A stretch of DNA of 64,000 bases from Halichondria panicea (taxonomy: Eukaryota > Porifera > Demospongiae > Suberitida > Halichondriidae): NCBI RefSeq assembly GCF_963675165.1, contig NC_087385.1, positions 330,501 through 394,500 on the forward strand, read 5' to 3'. The notes under the pieces are model-generated. The model was not told where the DNA came from, searched no databases, and worked only from the letters and a program-made list of their open reading frames with translations. The position numbers and the translations under genes are program-made. Of the stretch, positions 25,137-38,500 are shown piece by piece. The number at the start of each line of letters is the position of its first letter. Within the stretch, counting starts at the first letter, position 1.

Positions 25137-26169
25137 TCAACCATTGATAGTAGAGGGAGAGTAATTGGAAACTCCTGTGATTACAGTAAACAACCGCATT
25201 GCTCTTGCTCTGTAAATTATCGTACAACACTACACTCACAATAAATAACAAGTGGCAGTCAAAGCAGTTAGAGCAGCTATTAGCAGCTATTCTGGAGGAT
25301 GAGGAGTTCCTATAGTCTTCCTATTGGACACTCCAAGGTTGAAGAAACTGAGGAGAAGATGAAGACGATATAGATACTATAGTTTAGCTGTGTTTATGTG
25401 CAATGTGTTTATACAATGTTTTAATCATCAATATTCAGTTCACACTTCACATACATGTAAATCATCGTCATAATGATATGACCAACAGATATATAAACTG
25501 AAAATAAATCTATCTAGAGTCTTGGGTGAGATCAAGAAGGGGTTTTCTGTCTTCGTTCTTACTTAATCTTCGAGGTCGAAACTTCGCGGCATCTACACAT
25601 GTACAAAAAGGAAGTTGAGATGGTGGAAAGTAGTTGAAGCCATGCACATATGAACCCTAGGTAATGAGTACCACTAACAATTAAATGCACATATTCATCC
25701 AACACCATGAAATAATTACACAAAATATGCGCATAAATCATAAAAAAAAAGATACATTAGGTACATTTTCTCCATCAATAACCAATAACACAACCTAATA
25801 CATTGTTCAAGCCATTCAGATGAATGAGTAGGCCTAGAATTAGCTTAACTTGGTCTGAGGAAAGATTCATAAGCCTGGAAAATTACACAAAGTGATTTTT
25901 TTAACAATAAAAGTAAAAAAATTTTTGTCTATTAATTTATTCCTTACTTTTACTGCATCTTCATCACCAGTATCACTTCCTACTTGCTATGACTTAGATA
26001 TGGCTACTGTGTCGACTAAGCAGAGTTTCACTAAGAAGTGTACTGTTCACTTTCTTTGTTTATCAACAATATTGGCAGTACACATGCATGGTTCAGCGGA
26101 AGTGACGTTTTTACTAGCAATCATGTAAGCGTTTCCAATCCCTCTCCCTCTACTATCAATGGTTCAACC
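25137..26169. mobile_element. TIR element A, unit III (complete ends)
   Basis: The left end ttcaaccattgatagtagag continues ggagagtaattggaaac. The right end reads gtttccaatccctctccctc followed by tactatcaatggttcaacc. The inverted repeats are about 40 bp. The interior has no transposase-like ORF. Confidence 0.78.
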
Positions 26170-26912
26170 ATAGATTGAACAGTAGGAGGGATTGGAAACG
26201 ACCATGCAGGCCCCTCTGTGTAAACCGGTGAAACACTCTATGTTATGATTTTGCGCTCGCTTATAGTTTTTACCGTACTCTAGTTGTATATTTCAACTGT
26301 TTCTAGCTCTCCTATCCACTAGCGATCACTCAGGGGCTGGGAGGTACTCTAGAGATGTAAGTTTACACCACTGACTAAGTAAATTGTCTTTTACTTCGTT
26401 TTTGAGTTTAGCCCATGTCAACTTTTCTCTTTCCCTGCTGTGAAGCCGAAACAGAACTAGGACATTGCTTGACTTGGTTATTATGTGTCTCAGTGCTATA
26501 TAGAATGGCTTCATGCTATGGATAAGCTGTACTGTTCATAAACGTTTGCAGTATAGTCTTTCAAACTGCTTTAGTATACTTTTAGAGACACCACGGGCCT
26601 TGACCTCCCACGACTTCATAGTAAGAGCTATTCCTTCTTGTATAGCATTTATTAGTTTAGTGATAGTGGCTGAGTTGCTTAGTCGACATTTAGAGCTAGA
26701 TTCTCTTTACTTTTTAGAATAATCGTGATCATTAAAAGTGATCAATTTCACTGTTTCTATGTACAGCACATTGTATGGCAGCAAGACAGGTAATGAGCAT
26801 GCTGACTATAAATATAATCCTTTGTAGTTTTAGCCACGCCCTATAACGCGGAGTGTTTCACGCAAACATTTTCGTTTCCAATCCCTCCTACTGTTCTATC
26901 TATGGTTCAACC
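26161..26912. mobile_element. TIR element B, unit III
   Basis: Same structure as 7315-8060, with outer inverted repeats of about 40 bp and an inner gtgaaacactc block. It abuts element A and shares the terminal ggttcaacc with it. Confidence 0.75.
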
Positions 26913-27989
26913 CATTTTCGACCAATACCATGATTAAACCAAAGATGGTACTAGTCATGTGATGTTAGCCTATAATTATAATATGTTTCCTACGTGTTAC
27001 ATTATTATTTAACCTCTGAACTCGTGTGAACTAAACACTTTATGTCTTGTCTCTTCAGAACACTGCTGGTGACGACCATAGTGACAAGGTAAGTACAACT
27101 ACTCACAAATGTGTGGTAATCTACTCTCTAGACTGCAAGCACTGTAGAATGGCAGCTCTATCCGCACATTGTAAGACCTGTGTACCCTGTAATGTTATCA
27201 TCACCTAATCTCAGCATTAATAAATCGTTTTGCCATCATAATTATTAAATTAAACGTGAGGGGGGTTGTAGTTGAACATCTTTTAACAGTCATAACTTTC
27301 CTACCGTTGATCCAATGTCAAAATTTTATGATTTTCTGAAAGCTTAGAAAGAGGCCTTTTAAATGATCAATCCAGCATTTGGATTAGGCCATAATGTCAT
27401 TTTTCGGCCTTGGACTACGGGCTATTATCCATGGTGTGGTCAAATTGGCAAATACTTTTATCTTCACATCTTGCAGCAGCTGGATCACACCGACTACAGG
27501 AGAGTCGACTGTGACCTGTTCGTAGAAGAGCATCAGTTTAAGGGAGGCCTTGTGTGGCTTCACTTGCACTCTGTACCCCCTGGACGGGAGGAACGTGGGT
27601 GTGTCCAGGTCACCAGGAGCAGTGCTGTCACCAGGTGAGTAGGTGGCTGGTAGGAGAAGGATTGTGTATAGGGCTGCCTTTGAGAGGAGTGTACATACAA
27701 GCTATTATAGTGTGTCCCAGCCTTACAAGCTGAGGGGACATGTGTTAGGGTTAGGTACCTTAGGACTTTTCATCTGGCGGCTTTAACAAGACTTGGGCTA
27801 TTTATAATCAAGGCGACACCCTTGTTATTATCCATGAGAACCAAAGCAACTGAATTGAAAGTGATAGCTAAGAATACCAGTGTGAAGGAGGGAGGTTCAT
27901 TGAGGTGTACTGGCATGGCTGTCTTATATATAGTGACATCCTTCTTGTTCTTCAATACACTGTAGAGGTGGTGTGGCCAAATTGGCAAA

Positions 27990-28188
27990 TACCGTATAGC
28001 GGATATTTCGAGGGTATAAATGTTCGTGGTTTTTGCTGATCAAGCATCTACCGCGAACATTTATTCCCACGAATTTAATATCGCACGCATACACGCTGCA
28101 GAAAGACTGCTATTCTGAATTCCCGAAAACCTTTCTAACGGTCAATCCGCAAAAGTGTATACCCTCGAAATATACCCGCTATACGGTA
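27990..28188. mobile_element. MITE of the TACCGTATAGCGG family, unit III
   Basis: The ends taccgtatagcggatatttc and ccgctatacggta are inverted. It occupies the same intron position as in units I and II. Confidence 0.75.
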
Positions 28189-28510
28189 GTTTTATCACTC
28201 AAATATTAAATTTGATGATGTCATTTTAGAGAAGAAGCTCTTTCAGATGCTTAATTCCCGAATTTGGAACGGGTCATAATTAGGGTTAGGTATAGGACTT
28301 TTGATCTTGTTATTTCTATTTTCACTTCATGTGTATGTATTTATAGTCTTGTGGTCATGTGCAATACTAACAGTGGTTGTGTTGTGTGGGCAGTATTGTA
28401 CGTAGGTACATGTACAGTTGCTAAAAAGCTACGAAAACTCTGCCAATCTAATTACAACATACTGAAAGTAGTATCAATTGAGTTTACAATGTGTGTGCAT
28501 GTACAGTACT

Positions 28511-29118
<608 letters not shown>

Positions 29119-30133
29119 CCAGGGTCTGGAGGGTGAGGGGATGCCAGTGTTCAGGAGGCCTCATGTCAAGGGCAACCTCTATGTTCAGTTCACCATCCAA
29201 TTCCCTGACTCTGGTTTCCTGGAGGAGAGTCAACTAAAGGTATGCAGTGGCTATAATCATGTGATATGTGTGTGCAGTGTAGGCAGCCTCTCAATACACA
29301 GGCCTCCACTGTATAAATGCAATATCTTTATGCTGTACCACCTTGTCTTCTATAATTAAGGTGTCTTTGTGAAGTAGTTGGTATACTGATCCAATACACA
29401 GGCCCCCACTGTATAGCAATGTACTCTACCCCCCCCCCACACACACACACATACCACCCACACACACTCACCCACACACACACACACTCACACACACACA
29501 CACACACACACACCCACACACACACAGGAGTTGGAGTGTCTCTTGCCCACAGGACCTGACCCACCAGCACTGGACCCAGAGGCAGAGGAAGTGGATATGA
29601 TAGAGAGTGAGGGGACGAGGGTAGTGGGCGGGGCACAAAGGGGTGGAGCTATATACGATGAAGATGAGGAGGATAAAGGAGTGGGCGGGGCACAGAGGGT
29701 GGGCTGCTCTCAACAATGACACTCTTAGGAACTCTATATTCACCGCTTTGATTGTATTTATGGACTGGTTTTGTGGTTACTGCTATTGTTCTAATTATGT
29801 GAATAACGTTTGCCCATACCACTCATCATAATTATTGTGAACGGTAATATTGATTAGCATGAGACTGAGATAAAGTCAATAGTAATCATCATAATAGGAG
29901 AGTGCAAACACACACTACAAAAGCCAAAGCTAAAAATAAAATTCTAGTAATTCAAAATCAATATTAATTCAAGAAGCTAGCTACTAGATAATTATAAGTG
30001 TTGACATTGTTCAAACAATTAGTGTGTCGTATAACACACAGTCCCACAATGGGTATTAATTATCAACTACAACCTAAACTAAAAAGGAAGCTATACTATA
30101 GATAAGTGTTCACCATATATACATTGTTCATAG

Positions 30134-33100
30134 TTAAAAGGGTGCTATTTTGTTGAGTTCCACCATCACCTGTGCCATGCTGGGTCGATGGCTGGGCTCT
30201 CTCTTAGTGCAGTGGAGTATCAGCTCGTACACTGCAGGACGCTGCCTCTGTACTTGGAGAATCATGTCTCGATAATGTTCAGCACTTGGGAATCGACTAG
30301 CGGTCACCTCACAGAGGACAATACCATAGCTGTACACATCGATCTTGACAGACTGTCTTGGAGGTGGATTAAACGGATCTGCGGCTTGAGGGATGACTTC
30401 AGGAGGGGAGTAGATTATGGCCCCCTCTCCCATTGTATGAGCATGCTGCAGGAAGTTGGCTGACCCGAGGTCAGAGACCTTCCCCTTCCACTGGTGGTTG
30501 GGCATTCGCTGGAGGAGGACGTTTGGAGCACTCACATCACGGTGGATGATGGGATCGTAGCGCTGGTGCAGGTAGTTCAGAGCTAGGGCAATGTCCATGA
30601 AGATCGAGAGGCGGTTTCCTGGGTCCAGTTGATTCCTCTCGTACGCTTGTCAGAGATTCATGTCCAGAAGCTCGGTGATGATGAGAGGAGGGGATCGATT
30701 GGCTTGGTTTTGCTCATCAAAAATAGCACCAATGAATTGCACAAGGTTTGGGTGTCGCACTTCAGCCAATAGTCTCATTTCTCTCTCCATTTTCTCAATG
30801 TAGATTGGGAGAGCAATTTCTTCGTGTAGTCGCTTGACGGCCACGCTCACTGTTCCCTCCAGCACCTCCCCCCACCCTCCTTTGCCAATCCTCCTGCCAA
30901 TGATCACTCTGTTGGCCGGAATCCTCCACACCTCTGTGTTGTGTGCTGCCAACTCTTTCGTCTTGCCTTCTAACTCCCTCTCTAGAGCTGTGATTCGAGC
31001 AGACAGGTCAGCTTCTCTTCTGTTGGCCTCAGCCAATTCTCGATCTTTCACTTGTAAAAGTAATTGTGTAGCTTGCTCTCTTTGCTCTGCCAACTGTGCT
31101 CTTTCCTCCGCATCTCCATGGCGACGGTTGGCCTCGGTCAATTCTCTAGCTTGTGTAGCTAATTCTCGATCTTTCTCTTGCAACTGTAGTTGGTGGTGAC
31201 GTTGAGTGTCGTGCTCTCTCTGCTCTGCTCGTAACTGTTGTTCCAGAGCCCTCACCCGGTCTTGAGAGGAGTGGTCGCTGGTCTCACTGACTGATGAGGC
31301 ACGAGCAGTTGCTTGTCTGATCTTCTTCTCACTCAGTCGCTGGGCGGAGCCTCTAGTGTCGTTGTGGGCCACATCCACGAGAGCCCACTTCCCAGCCGAG
31401 GGTCCAGCAACAGAAGCTGAGGGTCCAGTCAACTCTGTAGGGGGGATTAAAGAACAAATGTAACAGTATATGCATTCAGAGTCATTTACACATGTATTGT
31501 GTGTACTTGTCTAACAGACAATAGTTGCCATGGCTACATGTACTAGTAGCTGCTCACCAAATCTCAGTATGGTGGTCTCAGCAATGGGATCTCGCCCCCA
31601 CTTCTGCTGGCCTCCAAACACGAGGACCTCAGTGAGTCCTGGTCCCAGACTGGTGGCAGTGATGGAGTGGTTGTAACATGGTGTCATTGACTCAGGAGGT
31701 GTCACCTGGAGGCATAAAAAATAATGCTCTGATAAATAAATGTTGAGTGTACAGTAGTACTGTGTATTCTGAACAGATCATCAGATAATCCATGTACTGT
31801 ATGAAATAAATATAACATTACAACACGAGGAATCTCAAGGCTATGTGTTTTATATTACAGTGACCCTTTACCAAATTATGCCTCGAGGCTATGTGACCGT
31901 GTACGGAAGGGACTGTATGACTTTCATTACATGCTTGTAACCTTGACAACGTGATATAATACAGTAAAGGTGTGTGTACATAGCACAAGTATTTAACATC
32001 CTCCTAGACTTCAAAGTTATTTACTCTTGTAAATGAACGTCTCGTATCTCTTTATTACGTCCATTTATTACACGTACACTAACAGTTCATAATAAGACAA
32101 GACTCACCTCTGTCCACTGGACAGTGTCTACATCCAGTATCCACATGTCCCCCAGTGTCTTCCTGCCATTATCCACTCCTCCGTACACCAGTAGTTGAGG
32201 GTGGTCCTGGCCATAGTTGAGACAACAGGCAGCATGGGATGACCTCTCCACTGGCCATGGTTTTCCCTGTACTGGCTTCACCTTAGTGACCTCCTACACA
32301 CAGTGAACACACAGTATTGTGCATTTCAATGTGGCAGTACTAATTCCAACTCACCATGGTGCTGAAATTGAACTGGTAGACATCATTGACCCTACTACTG
32401 CCAGGTTGGTAGCCTCCAAAGAGGACTGCCCTGTGCTGGTCTACCATGGTGAAGGTGAAGGTACTACAGGGAGAAGGTCTCTCTCCTCTGAGCTCAGGGG
32501 ACGACCAGACACCTGGAAGTTGGGGTGGAGCAATTTAGAGAATGGTACAATGTTACATCATCCTTATAACATTGATTGATATGAAAGTGAACATGGTTTC
32601 CTATGTGAGTGAGGGTGGGACTCCGCCCACCAGTAGCTAGATACCCTATAAGTGTATGCTATGAAAACATACAGCGAATGTGCACGTTGACAAAAGTTAC
32701 CATTTTGTGTGTCAAAGAAATGGAACTCGTTTGTCCATCCCCTTCCATCAGACAGTCCAGTCTTGGTGAATGTTGATCCTGGTTGTGTGGTGCCCTTAAT
32801 ACCTCCTCCTCCAAAGCAGCACAGAGTTCTCTCATTCACACGGACAAGTCCACAACCACCCTTTTTCATAGGCTTACTACCAGAAGTTTGAACTTTAGTC
32901 CACTGGAGAGTGTCCAGATCAAGCTTGCTCATGTCATTGAAGAAAGAAGACCCACCCCAACCACCAAAGGTGTACAGGCAACGACCTACACAAACAGAGC
33001 AACCATCATACTCTCCAGGGGGTAGAGGTCCAGTGGTGGGCAAGAGGCTCCACAGCTCAGTGTTTGGATCATACACAGCAATGATGTTAGACCCTCGTCC

Positions 33101-33214
33101 TGGACCAGCCCCCCTCCACAGGTAATGGTGTCCGTCAACTGCAGAGAATTGACCCCAACGAGGTGATGGTTCAACTGGTAGTCGACCAAGAAAGGAGCGA
33201 ACAGCTTTCAACAT
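30134..33214 (-). pseudogene. Kelch-coiled-coil-kinase, unit IV, stop codon in the kinase domain
   Basis: Exons are 33214-32701, 32512-32355, 32293-32108, 31705-31558 and 31434-30134, and they would give 768 aa. The first exon starts with acceptor ctgcag, then acaATG, and reads MLKAVRSFLGR; units V and VI share this start region, whereas I-III begin MITPVQ. At 30652-30650 the conserved Leu-Arg-Gln of LLDMNLRQAYE is interrupted: CGA has become TGA. Translation would end just after the kinase N-lobe, leaving Kelch, coiled coil and a third of the kinase. The rest of the C-lobe, including HRDVSAPN and DLG, stays open. The N-lobe patch (IGKGGWGEV, DEQNQANRSPP) resembles unit V, whereas flanking coiled coil and C-lobe resemble I-III. 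The product could be a Kelch adaptor without kinase activity, or the stop could mark recent inactivation. Confidence 0.85.
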
Positions 33215-33346
33215 TGTCTGCAGGAGTAAGGACAGTGAGCAATATACACACACACATTGGCTATCTAGACACTGATATACAGATCACATGTATCATACAC
33301 ACTTCTCTTATGTACACACTTCTCTAGCTAGTATCTCTGAACTCAC

Positions 33347-33412
33347 CTCATGGAAGACACTTCCTGTAATGTCAGCAGCCCCACCCACTTTCACAAACAA
33401 AATTTATTGATA
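33347..33412 (-). other. Possible non-coding 5' exon of Kelch-kinase unit IV, overlapping the ZFAND1 3' end
   Basis: On the minus strand, sequence ending cttccatgag is followed by a donor, gtgagttc. A splice to the first coding exon would put its ATG out of frame, so it fits a 5' UTR exon. The same arrangement is present in unit V near 45107-45180. Confidence 0.35.
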
Positions 33413-35010
33413 TCATTTGCATTCATATTCTAGTGTAAGTGTAGTTCCCATGGTGATGACAGTGTGTATAAGGTCCTGTAGCTTATCAGACATGCCCAGT
33501 ACTGCACCCTCACAATACAGACACAGCTTCTGTAGAGGAGCCACTCAAACAGTTAGTGTATTAGTGGTCTCACTTACTTGAGCATGTGCTTTGTGACTGT
33601 CGTTCTTTAGTTTGAATCTCTGAGCAATATAATCAACCGTCCGTCCAACACACCACTCCTATTCATTGTGTGTATTAGGTTCATGTACTTTGTTATGACA
33701 TGTAATATAATAATCGTATAATACAGTGGAACTTAACAACCATCCTGCAGAAAGACCAACAGCAGATATAAATAAAAGGTCAAGTACCCAGTACAAAACA
33801 ACCCCTCAACAAAGGACACCTCTGTATAATGGCCAATATCTTATCCCCCAATGTTACAGGGTTCCACTGTATGGTATGGTATGCATTATACACTCCAGTG
33901 CATAAAGTGTTTCCCTGGGCGGTCACCTTGGAGACAAACATGGAGGTGTTAGGGAGTCCACTAGTCCTTGGCAGCTCCACTTCAAAATACACTCTTTCCA
34001 CCTACAAAAGGGAGCACAATTCTCCAGTGAATACTGAGCATAATGCAGTAGTGAATAAGCAGCCACTAAACAGGACGATGGTCCAAGCTCTAGCTAACCT
34101 CCCCAGCAACCACTCCACTGCATACCTGTGGTATGGAGTCCAGACCAACTGCTCTCATTTTTAACTTCATCAAAGCTACTTTTCCACTCGTGTGTTTGGA
34201 TGAACTGCCACCTTTCACCCCACCTGGCCAGTCAAAGAGTGCACACACATTGTTCAATAGTACACAGAATGTAGACATCCTATGAAGTGTGTACAAGTAG
34301 ACTCAACAGTTAAAGTAGCTGAGATTAAGAGTGGTAGGGAACTAGAATAAAGAATGGAGTACTAAATTGCTCATTATTACAGGCTCAGTGTTGAGTACAC
34401 CACACTGTTTGCATGCTCACTTGTTCCAGTTGCTTTGGCAGGTTGTCCCAGTGGCCTCCCCCTCACGGTCCTAGTAGAGTGTTGCTCGGCTACTATCAGT
34501 GCAGGGCAGCTGTGGTCCTCCTGGTGTCTGTGCTGGATGCAATACGACTGCTCACAAGACTCACACAGCACACTAGTCACATGACGCTTCTTGCACGAGG
34601 GGAGGGAACAGTGGAAGAGAAACTATGGACACACGTTCAGTGCATGCCGGGGAGGGAGATGTATAATTACATTATTATGAGTTAGTCATCTAATTGTGTA
34701 AATGATTACCTCTTGTTTCTCAGGCAATGTGGATATAATATTTGTGTCGATGTGCTCACAGTTGTGAGAGGAGGGGACTCGATGATATTTACTGTGGCAA
34801 AACCAACAAATATGTAAATCATAAAATGGTAGCTAGATCTCTACTTACCAAAATGTTTGATGACAGAGGTCGCACACAAATGGAAGGAAATCTGAAAATG
34901 AGTAGTTAATTTATACACAAAAAAACATTATTAATTTGCATACCTAATCTGTTGCATTGAGGGAAAAAACAGTGTTCCCCAACATCAACAGTCTCTTGGT
35001 GTGACGTCAT
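33413..35010 (-). CDS. ZFAND1: AN1-type zinc finger protein, ZFAND1 homologue, copy 1
   Basis: Eight exons, all GT-AG and in phase: 35010-34944, 34891-34849, 34791-34710, 34622-34421, 34223-34126, 34001-33927, 33658-33578 and 33529-33413, giving 254 aa (human ZFAND1 has 268). Two AN1 zinc fingers lie in the N-terminal half. The first includes DFLPFVCDLCHQTFC then KYHRVPSSHNC; the second includes HCSLPSC, CESCEQSYC and QHRHQEDHSCP. Then comes the family signature GKVALMKLKM and a ubiquitin-like C-terminal domain (VYFEVELP, a Trp-Cys-Val-Gly turn, TLTLEYE). In vertebrates ZFAND1 recruits p97/VCP and the 26S proteasome to stress granules for their clearance in the cytoplasm; the same role here is inferred from homology. 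An AATAAA lies just past the stop. It is divergent from the ZCCHC14-type gene, with about 0.5 kb between them. Confidence 0.93.
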
Positions 35011-35543
35011 CTGCAACAGGCAATCTTAGCTCCACCCACACAATTTGTGAGTCATGAAGAAACCTTTGATCTCTGCAAAGCGATAAACAGTTCATGAATT
35101 TTGTGCCTCAAGAGTCTTCTACCCAAATAGGGCTGTCTGGTCAAGCTAGCTCTGAGACTATCTGCCTGTTTAGGTAACAATAATAAACTATTAACAGTTA
35201 TAACAAGTGTACAACCAGCTAGCTACGTGTGTTCACCTACTGTGCAGAATTGTGTGTTGTGCATGAGAGCCTTGTATCTAGATACTATAGCCTCAACTAT
35301 ACAGTTACTATAGAGCTGCACACACAACATGAATCAAGAGTCTATTGCTATTAAGTACAGATAACTAGGTCTCCCAAAGATGATGAATTGTTGAGACTGT
35401 GTGTTGTGGTTAAATTCCAAGGCAAGTGTTAGTCCTAGATTGTACACAGCTAGTCTTGATAGCTCCACTGCACAATATAGCCGTACTGTTGTGTGTCCTA
35501 TATATAAACTGCATTGACGTATATACCGTTGTCTCTATTACAG
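35011..35543. promoter_or_regulatory. Intergenic region between divergent ZFAND1 copy 1 and the truncated ZCCHC14-type gene
   Basis: About 530 bp separates the two start regions. A splice acceptor (ttacag) at 35543 indicates that the ZCCHC14-type transcript has an upstream non-coding exon here. The region is well conserved in copy 2 (46765-47351). A shared bidirectional promoter is inferred; I recognise no specific binding sites. Confidence 0.4.
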
Positions 35544-35567
35544 GCCTAGTGGCTGACGTATACAGAT

Positions 35568-38500
35568 ATGAAGCTATCAGAGATATTGCAAGCGTTTCAT
35601 GGCCTCGAGGCGTGCGATCGTGTGGACCTCATCTGTCGAATGCTACGTCACTGTCTGGCATTTGAATCTCGATTCCTCGGTACCGTATTATTAGACGCCT
35701 CTAAAGAGCATTACAAATCGCAAGTGAATAAAATTGAGATACATGCCAACAGAGTGAGCTACTACAAGCCCTTCCAAGAGTCAGGCCTCTCTCACCAAGT
35801 ATGTCTCAAACTGTGCAGTTCTCTGTCTGTTGTGCATTCGGATAATCGACCTGTGGCTGAGGTCGTATTCCAATTACTCAACGATAAGAAAGTATTGACG
35901 TTTTTTGAGGATTGCAATGAGCTCAAAGTAAGAATGGACACTGTCAGTGTTTCAGTATAATCTCTAACTCCATTTGCATGAGGTGTTCATATTCATTATT
36001 AGCTAGTGTGGTGGGTATTGCTTCTATAGTGGTTGTTATGTATTACCTAGGATCACTCATGCCACCTACTCATTTGCTAAAAGCTCTTACTGTATAGCAA
36101 GTTGTGGCAGATGTTTCTGGCCAAGCCACAATATTTGCTGTTTTAGTGGGTTTCAGAATAGCCATGCAGAGTGGTGACCTGGATTAGGGTGTGTTGATGT
36201 GCCTGCAAGGATCTGCGGGTATTTCAATGTTGTACCAACAATCACATACTCACTAACTGTATGCCTGAGCACGTCATGACCAGCTAAAGCAATACACAGC
36301 TATACAAGTGTGTGTCCAGGTGCATGTACACTGCTCCTAATGGATGGCACATTGTCTGCACTCCAGTCATCAACTTGACTCAGTTGACTAGACTAATAGT
36401 TAACAGTGTTCTCAGTCCAATGCTTATAATACTATATCTATTCGCCCTGTGTCTAGGTGCTGAAGGATTTCCGACTCCTCTACGTGATGGCTGTGAATCA
36501 CCCTGCTCTCTCATTCAACCAGCGTCAGCTACTCATGTACACATACCTGCAACGAATGGACCTGCTGTTTATAGAGAAGTCAAAGTACTCCTTCTCTGGA
36601 AGCTTCTCAGGATCTGTGGAGGTAGGGAATAGTATGGTTGTGAGTATATGAGTCTATCTCTCTCTAGAGTGTTCCCATGTCCCTCTTGATTCCTCTATAA
36701 TGCCTCACTGTAGCCACTCGTTAGTGTGTCTGTGAGTATTGTAGAGAGCTTTATCACATGTGTACATGTATGTAGCATCAAGAGTGCATTAAGAACTTTT
36801 CCACTGGAGAATATATAGTGAGCGTTGATTGTCTCAGTTTTGATTTCTGTCATTCCCATAATATGTACACACGTCCTTAGATCCATTGTGCACCTGATTG
36901 TTTTCTATTGACTATACTTTATCACTTCAATGCCATCTAGACATTGTGAAAATTTTCTCTTAGAAAGCGTTTTTTAACGGATTATGAAATGAAAAGCAAG
37001 TGTCTGTTGTGATACGTATAGTGTCAGTTTGTGCCCAATTCCACTGTTTCAGTAGAAAGTTGATTTTATGTACTATTCTTTCAGATGACACTCAGCCAGT
37101 CAGCATACCTGTGTTGTCTTGCGTTACCCCACACCTCTCATTATTATAGTAGCATGAGGACCAACCTTGTTAAGTATATTGTGGCTAGGGGGGCAGGCAA
37201 ATGCATTGGACCCTGTAAATTATACTGATAACTATATGAAATGGCACTGTCTCTTTCTATCTGCAAGGAACAATTAACGCTTGAAGCATAAATCTAGTAA
37301 ACATTATTGCGTTTTTGATTGTGAGGCCTGGTCAGTAGTTGTGCTCACCTCCTCTGATTGTGTGTAGTCTGCTAGCAATGGATAATGGTGGGTGTGATTG
37401 AATTAGCTACATGAGAACAGTGTCAGTATATGTGTCTCTGTAGACTCACTTTCATTAATAATTGGTTTCAAAACTAGATATCCTGAATTCCTATAAGTAT
37501 ATATCCACTTTGTTGCCTTGATTACTAGTAATAGTATGCAAACAGTAATAGCATATAAACGTTTACTGTATACCATTCTTGAGATGGTCTTTCATTGCTA
37601 GGAGTTGCTTGTTAGGGTCTTAGTTACCTTGTCAAAGCTGCTCCACTCATACCCACATAGCATGGCTCTAACAAGCAGTGCATGCGTGGCTCTGTGTTCT
37701 GTGTCACTAATTATGTCTCTTTAGATGGTTGGCATTTGTCCAATGACCTAGCCTGATTGTGCGACCTTGTGGCTCTCCTCTTGTCTCTTGAGAGGCTGAC
37801 AAAACTTTATTGCCCAATCCATAGCGTCTACATTCCTCACATAGTTGGAGAATCATCCTGAGGTTGCACACAATATACATAATTACATTAATTGAATCAT
37901 CCCACACTAGCTCCTGGTTGGGCAAGCAAAAGCTCAACAACAACTAGAGCCTTAGTATACATACAGCATATGATTTATACATGTGACTACGTATTACTGG
38001 TAGTAGCTAGTGCATAGCACAGTGTTTACATCCGTTGCTGCATGGTCACTCTTTTAATCAAATCCCCTCAATTAGTTGCTTCCCCTGACTAGCTGTTTTG
38101 AGGCCTGTCAAGAGTCCCACAGAATCCTTACTCTACCACCAGCAGTGAATCCCCTTCTTGTATGGAAGTATCATAACTTAATAATAATCTAGCCTGTGTA
38201 GTACCAGTACCACGTCATTATTTATTGGTATGGGCGCGTGTTAGTTGGGGGGTGTCCTCCGTGTTAGTTGGGGGGTGTCCTCCATGTTAGTTTATACCAT
38301 TCTCAATGTTATTACAAGTCCCAGTCGAGTGTACTGATCCTCTCACCTTCACATTCAGATATATATAGGTGTGATATACAAGTAATGAGGAGGAGGGGGG
38401 TCAGTATTAATCATCATATCAAACACAAAGTGGTGGTTTTGTAAATGATTATTCGATCTCTCCCTAAAACTAGAAAGGTCCCACGGGATAATGATTTTAA

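Noticed and set aside
36695-37943. Short ORFs in intron 2 of the truncated ZCCHC14-type gene
   Set aside because: They have no recognisable domain, are not conserved in frame with the other copy, and lie inside an intron.
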